Below are positions 53,292-61,631 of a stretch of DNA of 64,000 nucleotides, one piece after another. The translations under genes were made by a program, and so were the position numbers. The DNA is from Iodobacter arcticus (GTDB lineage: Bacteria > Pseudomonadota > Gammaproteobacteria > Burkholderiales > Chitinibacteraceae). The notes under the pieces are model-generated. The model had not been told where the DNA came from and did not search any database. It was given only the letters and a program-made list of their open reading frames with translations. The stretch lies in the NCBI RefSeq assembly GCF_042664895.1, contig NZ_JBHTBQ010000012.1:1-64000 (forward strand), read 5' to 3'. The first letter of the stretch is position 1; each line of letters starts with the position of its first letter.

Positions 53292-54364
53292 AAGTAACAC
53301 TCCCTATCTGGACTATTGCCGCCCCCATCATCGCTTGGGCACTTTATCTTGCTCCCGGCCAAAGCTTGGGCGTGATCTATCTTGCACTATTAACAATCGC
53401 TTTATTTGGCGGTGTTTTAGCTGCAGTACATCATGCAGAAGTGGTTGCACACCGCGTAGGAGAGCCTTATGGCACCTTAGTTTTAGCGGTAGCGATCACC
53501 ATTATTGAAGTAGCGCTGATTGTTTCTTTGATGATGGCAGGCGGCCCTGAAACCACCGCACTTGCCCGGGACACCGTCTTTGCCGCGGTGATGATTATTT
53601 TAAATGGGATTGTCGGCATGTGTTTACTGGCAGGTGCCGCTCAATATAAAGAACAAACCTTCAGCCTTAATGGCATGAGTGCAGCCTTAACCACACTGGC
53701 TGCCATTGCCGTGTTAACGCTGATTTTGCCTAACTACACCACCAGTGCTCCCGGCCCTTTTTACACTTCCAGCCAGCTGATTTTTATCTCGGTCGTCACA
53801 CTCGTGCTCTATGGCACTTTTGTTTTAGTACAAACGGTAAGGCATCGTGATTACTTTCTGCCTAGCCATGCCGAGGGCGATGAAGAAGCCCATGCTGCAC
53901 CGCCCTCACTGCTGGAAACATCAATCAGCTCTGTTTTGCTGCTCGTTTGCCTTGTCGCTGTGGTGTTATTAGCCAAAGCACTGGCACCCAGTATCGAGCT
54001 AGGTGTGGCCAATATGGGTGCGCCTAAGGCAGTAGTGGGTGTGATTATTGCAGGTGTTGTGCTGTTACCCGAAGGCCTTGCCGCATTGCGCGCAGCCCGG
54101 GCCAATCGCTTGCAAACCAGTTTAAATCTGGCTTTGGGATCGGCATTAGCCAGTATTGGCCTGACTATTCCTGCAGTAGCACTGGTCGCCTTAATGAGTG
54201 GGCTCACTCTCACTTTGGGCATTGATATCAAATCCACTGTATTGTTGCTGCTCTCGCTGTTTACCACCATGCTGGCCTTAGCCACAGGCAAAACAACGGT
54301 CTTGCCAGGTGTAGTGCTCCTAGTGATTTTTGCAGTCTATTTATTTGTGACCGTTATCCCCTAA
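53288..54364 (+). CDS. chaA: Calcium/cation:proton antiporter ChaA
   Basis: This is a 358-residue inner-membrane cation/H+ exchanger of the CaCA superfamily with about 11 hydrophobic segments and two inverted alpha repeats. The first repeat contains GEPYGTLVLAVAITIIEVAL, the second LLPEGLAALRAARANRLQTS; both hold the acidic residues of the ion site. An acidic, histidine-containing loop (HAEGDEEAHA) lies between the two halves. It exports Ca2+, Na+ or K+ at high pH by analogy to E. coli ChaA. Translation is probably coupled to the overlapping leader ORF. Confidence 0.93.
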   Translation: MKVTLPIWTIAAPIIAWALYLAPGQSLGVIYLALLTIALFGGVLAAVHHAEVVAHRVGEPYGTLVLAVAITIIEVALIVSLMMAGGPETTALARDTVFAAVMIILNGIVGMCLLAGAAQYKEQTFSLNGMSAALTTLAAIAVLTLILPNYTTSAPGPFYTSSQLIFISVVTLVLYGTFVLVQTVRHRDYFLPSHAEGDEEAHAAPPSLLETSISSVLLLVCLVAVVLLAKALAPSIELGVANMGAPKAVVGVIIAGVVLLPEGLAALRAARANRLQTSLNLALGSALASIGLTIPAVALVALMSGLTLTLGIDIKSTVLLLLSLFTTMLALATGKTTVLPGVVLLVIFAVYLFVTVIP

Positions 54365-54418
54365 GTGATAAAACGGGCGCCGCGTTATCGACGCTGTGCC
54401 CGCAACAAGGAAAGCCGC

Positions 54419-54925
54419 ATGCAATGGATTAGCCGTATTTCAATCAGCAGTACCCTCCTCGCCGCGCTCTTCATTCCCCTCAGTGCACAGGCAAAAAACA
54501 TCAGCACTAAAGATGCCTTGGCCTGCGTGGAATCATCAAAATGCGCCTATTTCTTTGATGTGTATGCTGGCGACAAACAGCTGCGCCAACAGCTAAACAA
54601 AGCATTTAAAATAGCAGGTATTCCCGCGCCGCGTTGGCTAGGAAATGGCACATCCACACCGATGACTCCAATTATCTTGGCGCAAAAAACCTACTTACTA
54701 GGATCCGTGTGCCAGCCCCATAATTGCCCCCACTCCATCAGTATTCTTTACTCACCAGAACAAAAACGGGTAGTCGCCCAGTATCAGCCCAAAACAGGCA
54801 CGCCTAAATGGCTAGGAGAGCCAAGCGCTGCGGAACAACAAATCCTTAATGAATTTGAAACCGCCAACAGCCCTTTGCAAAAAAAGCTGGATAGCCATTC
54901 CAAACTCCCCATCATCATTAATTAA
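54419..54925 (+). CDS. ivy: Ivy-type inhibitor of vertebrate lysozyme
   Basis: This is a 168-residue periplasmic protein with signal peptide (STLLAALFIPLSAQA). The hallmark loop CQPHNC matches the CKPHDC loop with which Ivy plugs the lysozyme active site; the surrounding YLLGSVCQPHNCPHSISILY also fits. It protects peptidoglycan from C-type lysozymes. ATG 54419 is supported by AAGGAAAG; the frame opens 18 codons earlier. It lies 54 bp after chaA and may share its transcript. Confidence 0.87.
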   Translation: MQWISRISISSTLLAALFIPLSAQAKNISTKDALACVESSKCAYFFDVYAGDKQLRQQLNKAFKIAGIPAPRWLGNGTSTPMTPIILAQKTYLLGSVCQPHNCPHSISILYSPEQKRVVAQYQPKTGTPKWLGEPSAAEQQILNEFETANSPLQKKLDSHSKLPIIIN

Positions 54926-54985
54926 ATAGCAGGCCCAAAGCCAATAAGCTTATTTGCAATCACAGCGCAAAAAGCCGTAATATAC

Positions 54986-55020
54986 AAAATGCTCCAAGTT
55001 TGCACTTGGAGCATTTTTTT
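54986..55020 (+). terminator. Terminator after ivy
   Basis: The 14-bp stem AAAATGCTCCAAGT / ACTTGGAGCATTTT ends in a run of seven T residues. Confidence 0.93.
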
Positions 55021-55072
55021 GCCCTCAATCTTTAAAATAAAGCATCTTGTGCAGTATCAATAAGGAAAAATA

Positions 55073-55435
55073 ATGGCTCGCCTGATTATGCTATTACTGA
55101 TTGCCGGCGCACTACAATTTGCCTGGAAACATTACGGTACCAACCGGTTTAACACCGAATATAGCAGCACAAAAATGAGCCAGTTAGCCTCTGCGGTCAA
55201 CCCCGGCGAAGTAATCATGTATTCCACTACCGAATGCTTTTATTGTGTAGAAGCCAAATCGTGGCTCAATCAAAATGGCTTTGCTTTTACCGAATGCAAT
55301 ATGACAATTGATCCGCGTTGCCAGCAGGAATTTAACGCTTATGGTGCAATCGGCACGCCTTTTTTGATTGTGCGCGGCCACCAGATGAAAGAAGGCTTTA
55401 ATGCTGATGAGTTTTTGCAGGCCTTAAGCAGCTAG
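55073..55435 (+). CDS. Membrane-anchored glutaredoxin-like protein
   Basis: This is a 120-residue protein with an N-terminal membrane anchor (RLIMLLLIAGALQFAW) and a thioredoxin-fold domain. The redox pair is CFYC in YSTTECFYCVEAKSWL, and the cis-proline lies in GTPFLIVRGHQMKEGF. A third and fourth Cys (ECNMTIDPRC) may form a structural bridge. It probably acts on membrane or periplasmic-side thiols; which face is exposed is not determined. AAGGAAAAAT precedes the ATG. Confidence 0.85.
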   Translation: MARLIMLLLIAGALQFAWKHYGTNRFNTEYSSTKMSQLASAVNPGEVIMYSTTECFYCVEAKSWLNQNGFAFTECNMTIDPRCQQEFNAYGAIGTPFLIVRGHQMKEGFNADEFLQALSS

Positions 55436-55485
55436 CGGCTCTTTTAAATATCAATTACAAATACATTTATAAAGGCTGATATGCG

Positions 55486-56061
55486 ATGAGCATCAACCCA
55501 ATTTTGCTTGATTTTCCTGATCATTTTTCATCAAAGCGCTTAATGATGCGTTGCCCGCAAGCAGGTGACGGCGAGCTTGTTTTTGCAGCGATTAATGAAT
55601 CTATCCACGCATTACGCCGCTTTCCTGCTTCATTGCCCTGGGCTGTCTTTGAGCCATCTGTAGCCGCATCAGAAAGCTATTGCCGCGACAGCCATGCCCA
55701 ATTTATTGCCCGCAGCGATTTGCCTTTCCTCATATTTCTAAAAGAATCCGGCCAGCTCATTGGCGCAGCAGGCTTGGTAAGAATGGATTGGAATGTGCCC
55801 AAATTTGAAATCGGCTATTGGTGCCGCACTTCATTACAAGGCTACGGCCTAATTACCGAAGCCATCAATGCCCTTAGCCAATTTGCTTTCGAGCACTTAA
55901 ATGCCAAACGATTAGAGATTTTTGCAGATGATTTAAACACCCCCAGCTGGCGCGTAGCCGAAAAAGCCGGGTTTGAGCTTGAAGGCATACTGAGAAATGA
56001 AAAAATTGATCCCGATGGCACACTGCGCAATACGCGGGTTTACGCAAAAATACCTTTGTAG
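55486..56061 (+). CDS. GNAT family N-acetyltransferase (RimJ/RimL type)
   Basis: This is a 191-residue acetyl-CoA-dependent acetyltransferase. It shows the RimL-like layout: beta hairpin near SSKRLMMRCPQAGDGELVFA, the FEIGYWCRTSLQGYGLITEA segment with the acetyl-CoA loop, and the C-terminal RVAEKAGFELEGILRNE. The substrate could be a ribosomal protein N terminus or a small amine. It starts at ATG 55486, 50 bp after the glutaredoxin gene. Confidence 0.9.
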   Translation: MSINPILLDFPDHFSSKRLMMRCPQAGDGELVFAAINESIHALRRFPASLPWAVFEPSVAASESYCRDSHAQFIARSDLPFLIFLKESGQLIGAAGLVRMDWNVPKFEIGYWCRTSLQGYGLITEAINALSQFAFEHLNAKRLEIFADDLNTPSWRVAEKAGFELEGILRNEKIDPDGTLRNTRVYAKIPL

Positions 56062-56227
56062 TTGAAATGGATTACATAGCGGCGAGTGATCGCTGGATCG
56101 GCCTTTAGCCAAAGCGTTAATTGCTGATGAAAATTCATAATGATCGATTGGGCGGATAAATCTGCGCAAGCTATCAAGCTAATGCTGGAGCAATCACCAC
56201 CTGCTCACCCAGCGCAAACGAAGCCTT

Positions 56228-56553
56228 CTAAATTAAACCATTGGCCACTTCATAAACACAGAGCATTTCTACCGTGCCTTTCCCCTCAGGAAAATTACGC
56301 GTGATGCGTTCATAATCCACCACAATCGGCCCCATTACCGTGCGCTGCAAAAGCTCGGCGCGTAAATCTGGCTCGGAAAATCGGATAAGAATCTTTGATC
56401 TCATCGCCGCATGCCCCGCCGCCAGAGCAGCTCACCATGCAGGGCAAACTGCTGCGCATCTGCGGCATAGGTCGCGAGCCAGCCATCAACATCTTTGGCG
56501 TTATAAGCATCGAGCTGGCGTTGAATAACATCGACAGGACTAGGTGATTGCAT
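56228..56553 (-). pseudogene. Frameshifted SnoaL-like (NTF2-fold) gene
   Basis: Read on the minus strand from ATG 56553, the sequence encodes MQSPSPVDVIQRQLDAYNAK, continues through WLATYAADAQQFALHGELL, then stops. In another frame the family resumes with GHAAMRSKILIRFSEPD and NFPEGKGTVEMLCVYEVANG, ending at 56228. The total of 326 bases is one short of a multiple of three, so a single-base deletion in a G/C-rich run near 56415-56425 explains it. The product would be a SnoaL-like steroid-isomerase-fold protein. A sequencing error is the alternative. Confidence 0.8.
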
Positions 56554-56701
56554 GGTGGTTAATCCAATAGTTTGATCATTTATAAAACTTTAGCCCAAGC
56601 GGCCCTGCAGATATTGCTGGCGTAGAGTGAAGCTTTCATTTTTATCGCTAAATTGAACGGCAAACAACATCATTGATATGCTCTTAAATTAAAAAGAAAT
56701 T

Positions 56702-56872
56702 CCTGACTATGCCTCTTGCTCAATGGACTCTGCGTAGATGAATTTCTTGAGTGCGGGATTTAGTTTTTGAATTTGTAGGGCGGGTGAAACCCGCGAGCGA
56801 TGCCGAGTAAATACGCGGGTTTCACCCGCCCTACGATATTTATAATGTTGTTGAGCAAGCTGCATAATCAGG
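56702..56872. repeat. MITE-like repeat, copy 2
   Basis: This is a 171-bp element with terminal inverted repeats CCTGACTATGCCTCTTGCTCA (56702) and TGAGCAAGCTGCATAATCAGG (ending 56872). The central palindrome of the GTAGGGCGGGTGAAACCCGCG type runs from 56775 to 56834. It is the best-preserved of three copies. The flanking space between the SnoaL pseudogene and the DUF523 gene (to 57077) shows no other gene. Confidence 0.8.
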
Positions 56873-57077
56873 AAGAAATTAATTGCTTACTCATAAAATA
56901 TTTGCATCCTGTGACCGGATACGATGACTGAATCCAGCCTACTTGATAATTAAAATTTTCATAAAATGGTTGAGCCTAAAAATTAATTCAAGCCCAAGCA
57001 AAGACATTGAAAAAGAATTTAAAATTAATAAAATTGTGCAGCCTTAGCCATAGAGCCATCAATTTAGACGGGCTAAT

Positions 57078-57578
57078 CTACTCAACGACCTCTAAGCATT
57101 TCAAATACGCAGCAGCCTCGTCCAGCTCCGCCTCACTAAACACCCGAATCCCTGCATCTTGCAGCAGGGCTGTAGTCACTCCGGCTTGAGGGTGCTTCGT
57201 ACCAGTAAAACTACCATCGTAAATATAAGACGAGCCACAAGATGGGCTGCCTTCTTTAAGAATGGCAATTTGGATATTTTTTGCTTTTACCATCGCCAAA
57301 GCCTGCCTGGCTCCGCTCACAAAGGCCTGGCTCACGTCTTGACCGTTCGATTCCAGCACCTGCGCCTCGCCCTGTAAAACTTGCCAGCCACTACGCGCAG
57401 CAGCGATTTCTGCTGGAGGGCGAGGAATAGGCAGACCTGCGGCCACTTCCGGGCAAACCACAATTAACCTGCCCTCTTTATTCCAAGCCGCCAACACCGG
57501 ATGATCGCTGGCTGCGCCACTGCCGTTATACCGCACTGGCCGCCCCAATAAACAGGCGCTGATTAATACATATTGCAT
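57078..57578 (-). CDS. DUF523 family protein
   Basis: This is a 166-residue cytosolic protein with the DUF523 signatures ISACLLGRPVRYNGSGA near the N terminus, VVCPEVAAGLPIPRPPAEI, and LKEGSPSCGSSYIYDGSFTG. Four conserved cysteines suggest metal binding. The role is unknown; some homologues are fused to DUF1722. Complete length. Confidence 0.9.
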   Translation of the reverse strand: MQYVLISACLLGRPVRYNGSGAASDHPVLAAWNKEGRLIVVCPEVAAGLPIPRPPAEIAAARSGWQVLQGEAQVLESNGQDVSQAFVSGARQALAMVKAKNIQIAILKEGSPSCGSSYIYDGSFTGTKHPQAGVTTALLQDAGIRVFSEAELDEAAAYLKCLEVVE

Positions 57579-57678
57579 GCTAATTCCGTATTCAATCTGT
57601 GTGGATAGCCTTGTCTCGCCCTAGTCAGTGCAAATACGGAGGCACAATCAAGCGGCAACAATCGCTCTACAACACACA

Positions 57679-58149
57679 TCAAGTTCCCCACACCGGCTCG
57701 CAACGCACTTCTGATTTAACCGAGTTTGCAATAAAGCATTCTTCATGCGCTTCAGCATGCATTTGGGCTAGCTCTGCTTGGGTAGGCAGGCGAGCACCAG
57801 AGAAACTCACTTCCGGTCTGAGCGTCACCACTGCCACCCATTTTTTCCCTGCTGCATTTTTAGCCATTTCACCCACAGCCGCATCAAAGTAGCGATCGAT
57901 GCAAAATTGATATTTGGCGGCAATCGATAAAAACCACAGCATATGGCAACTAGAAAGCGAGGCAATAAAGGCTTCTTCTGGATCTAGCGCTGTGGCATCA
58001 GACATTGGCAAGGGCACAACATGCGGCGATGAAGAGCCGGGGATTTCTAAGCCACCATCAAAGCGCAGCAGATGTTTTCTGCTATAGCCATTGCTTAAAA
58101 AATCCTGCTCACCGCGAAGCCAAAGAATTTCTGCTGTGTGCGGGGACAT
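57679..58149 (-). CDS. OsmC family peroxiredoxin-like protein
   Basis: This is a 156-residue OsmC/Ohr-fold protein. The two reactive cysteines are visible in FIASLSSCHMLWFLSIAAKY and HEECFIANSVKSEVRCEPVW. It probably reduces organic hydroperoxides, in the YhfA-like branch rather than Ohr. It is followed on the same strand, about 100 bp downstream, by the DUF523 gene. A separate OsmC domain is fused to YcaO further along. Confidence 0.9.
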   Translation of the reverse strand: MSPHTAEILWLRGEQDFLSNGYSRKHLLRFDGGLEIPGSSSPHVVPLPMSDATALDPEEAFIASLSSCHMLWFLSIAAKYQFCIDRYFDAAVGEMAKNAAGKKWVAVVTLRPEVSFSGARLPTQAELAQMHAEAHEECFIANSVKSEVRCEPVWGT

Positions 58150-58174
58150 GAGGCCTCTCTTTTAAAATTACTTT

Positions 58175-60151
58175 TTAATTAGGGCCACTCGCTGGTACAA
58201 AAAAGCTCACCCTATTCCCGCCCAAAGATTTGGCCTGATACATGGCCTCATCCGCGTTCTTTGTCAGCTCAGCCACTTCAGCGCCATGCTCTGGGAACAA
58301 AGCAATCCCTATGCACGATGAAATGACGAGCATTTTACCGTCAAGCAAAAACGGCTGATTCAGCGATTCACGGATTTTCTCTGCCACTGCGCTGGCGTCA
58401 CTTTCGCTGCTGATTTCTGGCAGTAGCACCATAAACTCATCGCCGCCGATCCGGCCCACGCTATCTGAATCCCGCAGGCCGCCCAGCATTCGTTTGGCGG
58501 CGTCTTCCAGTAGCAAATCACCAATTGCATGGCCGTGTATATCATTAACCAATTTGAATTTATCAAGATCAAAAAATAAGAGAGCCAGCCGGGTTTGATT
58601 GCGCTTGGCTCTGGCCAAAGCTTGATTCACCCGTTCAAACAGCAGAATACGATTGGGAAGCTGCGTCAACATATCGTAATGGGCAGAATGGGCCAGCCGT
58701 TGGTGGATTTTCTTACGCTCGTTAATATCGAGCAACATGGCAACATAATGCGTGGTTTTGCCCTCACTATCTTTAACAGGGCCCACATGCACTTCTTCCC
58801 AGTAGATTTCACCCGATTTACGCCGGGTTTGCAGCTCGCCTTCCCAGCGCTGGCCTTGCAATAAATGGCTGCACATTTCCTTATAAGCCGATTCATCGGT
58901 GACTTCCGAGCGTAAAAAAGTAGGCGTTCGCCCCAGCGTTTCTGCCGCTAAATAGCCTGTTTCCTCAGAGAACTTAGGATTTACATACTGAATCACCCAA
59001 TTGGGGCCGGTAATTAAAACAGGGGTTGGGCTTTGTTCAATCGCAGTTGAAAAAATCTTTAAGCGCTGCTCTGTAAGCAAGCCTTCTGCCAGGCTTTTTG
59101 CCAATCGGCCATTAAGATGATGGATATACAGTGCAATCAAGCCCACCAGCGCGAGTAAGCTTAAAGCAATCCATAGCAAACTATAGATCCAAGATAAATC
59201 CGCTCTGGGGCTGGCCTCGTATAAAAAACCGTCTAAAGAAAAATGATTAGGCAGCATGCCAATCTCAGCATAGGTATCGGCAATATGCCGCCAGCGACCC
59301 AAGTTCATATACCCCACGGCAATTAAATCTGTACGCATCAGCGCAATCATTTGTGCCGCTTCAAACTCAAGCTGAGCTTGGCTTTTATGCTTTGAATATT
59401 TTCTTAAAATAAGCTGAATAACTTCATCGGGATTCGCCATCGCGTATTCCCAGCCACGCAGGCTGGCTGCCCTAAATGCTTTCACTCGCTCTGGGTGTTG
59501 CTTAATTTGCTGCTCGCTGGTGAATAAATTATCGCCGTAAAAATCGATGCCCGCAGAGCGCGGGGTGTAGATCTGATATTTAACGCCTGCCTGATCCAGA
59601 ATAAATGGCTCATTAGTCAGATATGCAGAGATTGCATCCACGCCTCCCCCTATCAATGCATCCGTTTTAAAGTTATGAGCAAGCAACTTCAGACTATCCA
59701 GCGCGATACCTTCCCGCTTTAAATAGGCCAGCAGCTCTTCTGAAAGCGGCTCGATCATGATGCGTTTATCGTTTAAATCATGAATAGTTTGCAAAGGCTT
59801 TTTTTCAAGCGCAATCAGCACATAGGGAGAATGCTGAAAGATAACGCCCAAAACCACCACAGGTTTGCCCGCTTTGCGCGCCAGCAACAAGCTGCTGGTT
59901 CCAGTCGCAAAATCTGCCCTTCCTGATACCACCTCGAGCAGCGGGTCTACGCCGGGCTGGGCTTCTTTAATTTCTACATTTAAGCCTGCCTGCTCGTAAT
60001 AGCCCTTTTCTTTAGCCACGTAATATCCGGCAAACTGAAAGGCGTGCTCCCACTTTAATTGCAGCGTCACCCCTTCATTTGCCACCGCATGGGGCAAAGT
60101 AAGCAATACGCAAAGCAACTGAATAAGGAAAAATTTCATTCGAATATTCAC
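58175..60151 (-). CDS. NMT1/THI5-like periplasmic sensor with PAS and GGDEF domains
   Basis: This is a 658-residue membrane diguanylate cyclase. A signal sequence (1-24) leads into an NMT1/THI5-like solute-binding domain (EHAFQFAGYYVAKEKGYYEQ, YGDNLFTSEQQIKQHPERV; about 26-260). One membrane helix (about 322-345), a PAS domain with PAC (about 365-485) and a GGDEF domain follow. The active site is RIGGDEF near residue 570 and is preceded by the RDSD I-site, so it should be catalytically active. It couples sensing of a pyrimidine- or thiamine-precursor-like ligand to c-di-GMP; the ligand is a guess. Confidence 0.93.
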   Translation of the reverse strand: MNIRMKFFLIQLLCVLLTLPHAVANEGVTLQLKWEHAFQFAGYYVAKEKGYYEQAGLNVEIKEAQPGVDPLLEVVSGRADFATGTSSLLLARKAGKPVVVLGVIFQHSPYVLIALEKKPLQTIHDLNDKRIMIEPLSEELLAYLKREGIALDSLKLLAHNFKTDALIGGGVDAISAYLTNEPFILDQAGVKYQIYTPRSAGIDFYGDNLFTSEQQIKQHPERVKAFRAASLRGWEYAMANPDEVIQLILRKYSKHKSQAQLEFEAAQMIALMRTDLIAVGYMNLGRWRHIADTYAEIGMLPNHFSLDGFLYEASPRADLSWIYSLLWIALSLLALVGLIALYIHHLNGRLAKSLAEGLLTEQRLKIFSTAIEQSPTPVLITGPNWVIQYVNPKFSEETGYLAAETLGRTPTFLRSEVTDESAYKEMCSHLLQGQRWEGELQTRRKSGEIYWEEVHVGPVKDSEGKTTHYVAMLLDINERKKIHQRLAHSAHYDMLTQLPNRILLFERVNQALARAKRNQTRLALLFFDLDKFKLVNDIHGHAIGDLLLEDAAKRMLGGLRDSDSVGRIGGDEFMVLLPEISSESDASAVAEKIRESLNQPFLLDGKMLVISSCIGIALFPEHGAEVAELTKNADEAMYQAKSLGGNRVSFFVPASGPN

Positions 60152-60293
60152 ATTTAGCTTACAAACATAGAGAGGATTATTTTAAATAGTAAAGCAAAGT
60201 GGCTATTAATCCTAATTAAATTAAAATAGCCAAGCACACACAGGCAAGCTGCATTAGTTTATTAACTATCCTGAATAAGTTAATTTAATAAAA

Positions 60294-60690
60294 CCTGATT
60301 ATGTCTTTCGCTCAATAGTGTCTGTGTAGACGAAGCTCTTAAGAGCTGCCGCTCGGTTTTTGAATTTGTAGGGTGGGTAAAACCCAATCCTATCAACCCA
60401 AGGGGAATTCGTAGGTTGAGTTAGTAGTCTGAGTGCGGGGGTTACCTCACTCAGCGATGTATCGCCTAATCCAACATTCTGTTTGCGCTTAAATGTTGGG
60501 TTACACTGATTTATCCTCCCTTTAAATAGGCGAATAAACCCACTAACCTAAGCTACGAAAGCATCATTTGCTGTTGCTTTTGTTTAAATTGATAGCACCG
60601 GAGTAAACCCCGCATGCCATGCTAAATAAATACGCGAGGTTTACCTGCCCGGCGATATTTATAATTAATTTTAAAAGCAGTCATAATCAT
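60294..60690. repeat. MITE-like repeat, copy 3, with nested insert
   Basis: The left end CCTGATTATG (60294) and right end CATAATCA (60682-60689) match the other two copies, but the centre is expanded by about 220 bp. The insert begins near GTAGGTTGAGTTAG (60411) and ends CTAACCTAAGCTAC (60558), itself an inverted repeat with an inner ATCCAACATT / AATGTTGGGT pair. This is one repeat inside another. The rest of 60152-60989 is AT-rich and otherwise empty. Confidence 0.65.
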
Positions 60691-60989
60691 GAAATAAAAT
60701 AAATACCTTCTTACAAAAACAGCAAAAATACAAATAAAATTAAAAAACAACAAGCAATATAAATTTAAGTAAATAGATCAAAAAACATTCATAAAATTTA
60801 AATAACAATACAACATAAATCACTTAGGCTATGGTTGAAAAAAGAAAGTTTTTTGCTGAGCAAGCACGGCTTACATCCTGCGATAAACCCTAGCTTCAGT
60901 GTATTTATTACGTCATATAAAACTGATCTAGATGTTGTTTTACTTACACACAACTAAGCGACGATCTATGCCCCTTAAGTAGAAAAACA

Positions 60990-61154
60990 ATGAGCATTGA
61001 TCGTCGCCAGTTTTTAAAATATGCAGGTGCAGGCAGCGCACTCGCCGCCTTGCCAACCGGCTTTGTCTACGAATATTGCGGCCATATCGAAAGCGGATTA
61101 AGCCAGACCTTCCTCAGCCGAATTAATATTCCCGGCCTTCCCCCTACTCGGTAA
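60990..61154 (+). pseudogene. Truncated Tat-signal protein, metallophosphoesterase-like
   Basis: This 54-residue ORF begins with a twin-arginine signal (DRRQFLKYAGAGSALAALPT) and continues ESGLSQTFLSRINIPGLPPT before TAA. The end resembles the start of Tat-exported YkuE-like metallophosphoesterases, which continue into a SDLH metal motif; that catalytic part is missing. The gene appears cut off just upstream of the IS3-type remnant, so an old insertion or deletion is likely. Confidence 0.55.
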
Positions 61155-61165
61155 TTCCCCCATTA

Positions 61166-61371
61166 TTAATCAGGGTTAAAAGCAGCACTACGCAGCAAGG
61201 CTAACTTCTGTTTAAGCGTGATGCCGCCCAATACCATATTCGATTTTTCATTATTGCAAGCCCAGAGCCTGTTCGTAGCGAACTCTTGCTCCTGAGTAAT
61301 CGAATCAAACAGGTATTAATTCAGTCGGCCTTAACGTATGTGCGGTTGTAGCGTTCAACATAGGCATTCTG
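61166..61371 (-). pseudogene. IS3-family transposase remnant (C-terminal end)
   Basis: On the minus strand the fragments QNAYVERYNRTYVKAD and, in another frame, WACNNEKSNMVLGGITLKQK and ALLRSAAFNPD appear. They match the C-terminal part of IS3-group OrfB (conserved QNAYIERFNR and NxRPNMALGG). A stop and a frameshift separate them, and nothing upstream in the element is recognisable. It lies between the truncated Tat gene and the YcaO gene. 61372-61631 shows no other gene. Confidence 0.75.
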
Positions 61372-61631
61372 CTACGGGTGTGATCAGGTATTTTTGGGGT
61401 AACCGGGGCTAATTAAATATACGGCGACGGACAACACGTCGCCTTGGCCTTACTTAACAGCGCCCATATCTCAGAGCTCAATCCTCCAGCAATATTTACC
61501 AGCAATAAGCTTTAGCGAATAGCGATATAAGAGCATGTAAAGCCGGTTAGCGCTTAAGCACAGGACGATGCTTGAAAAACAACGGATAATGCGGCCTAAA
61601 TTACGATAAGCATTATTTAAGGAATTCTTCC

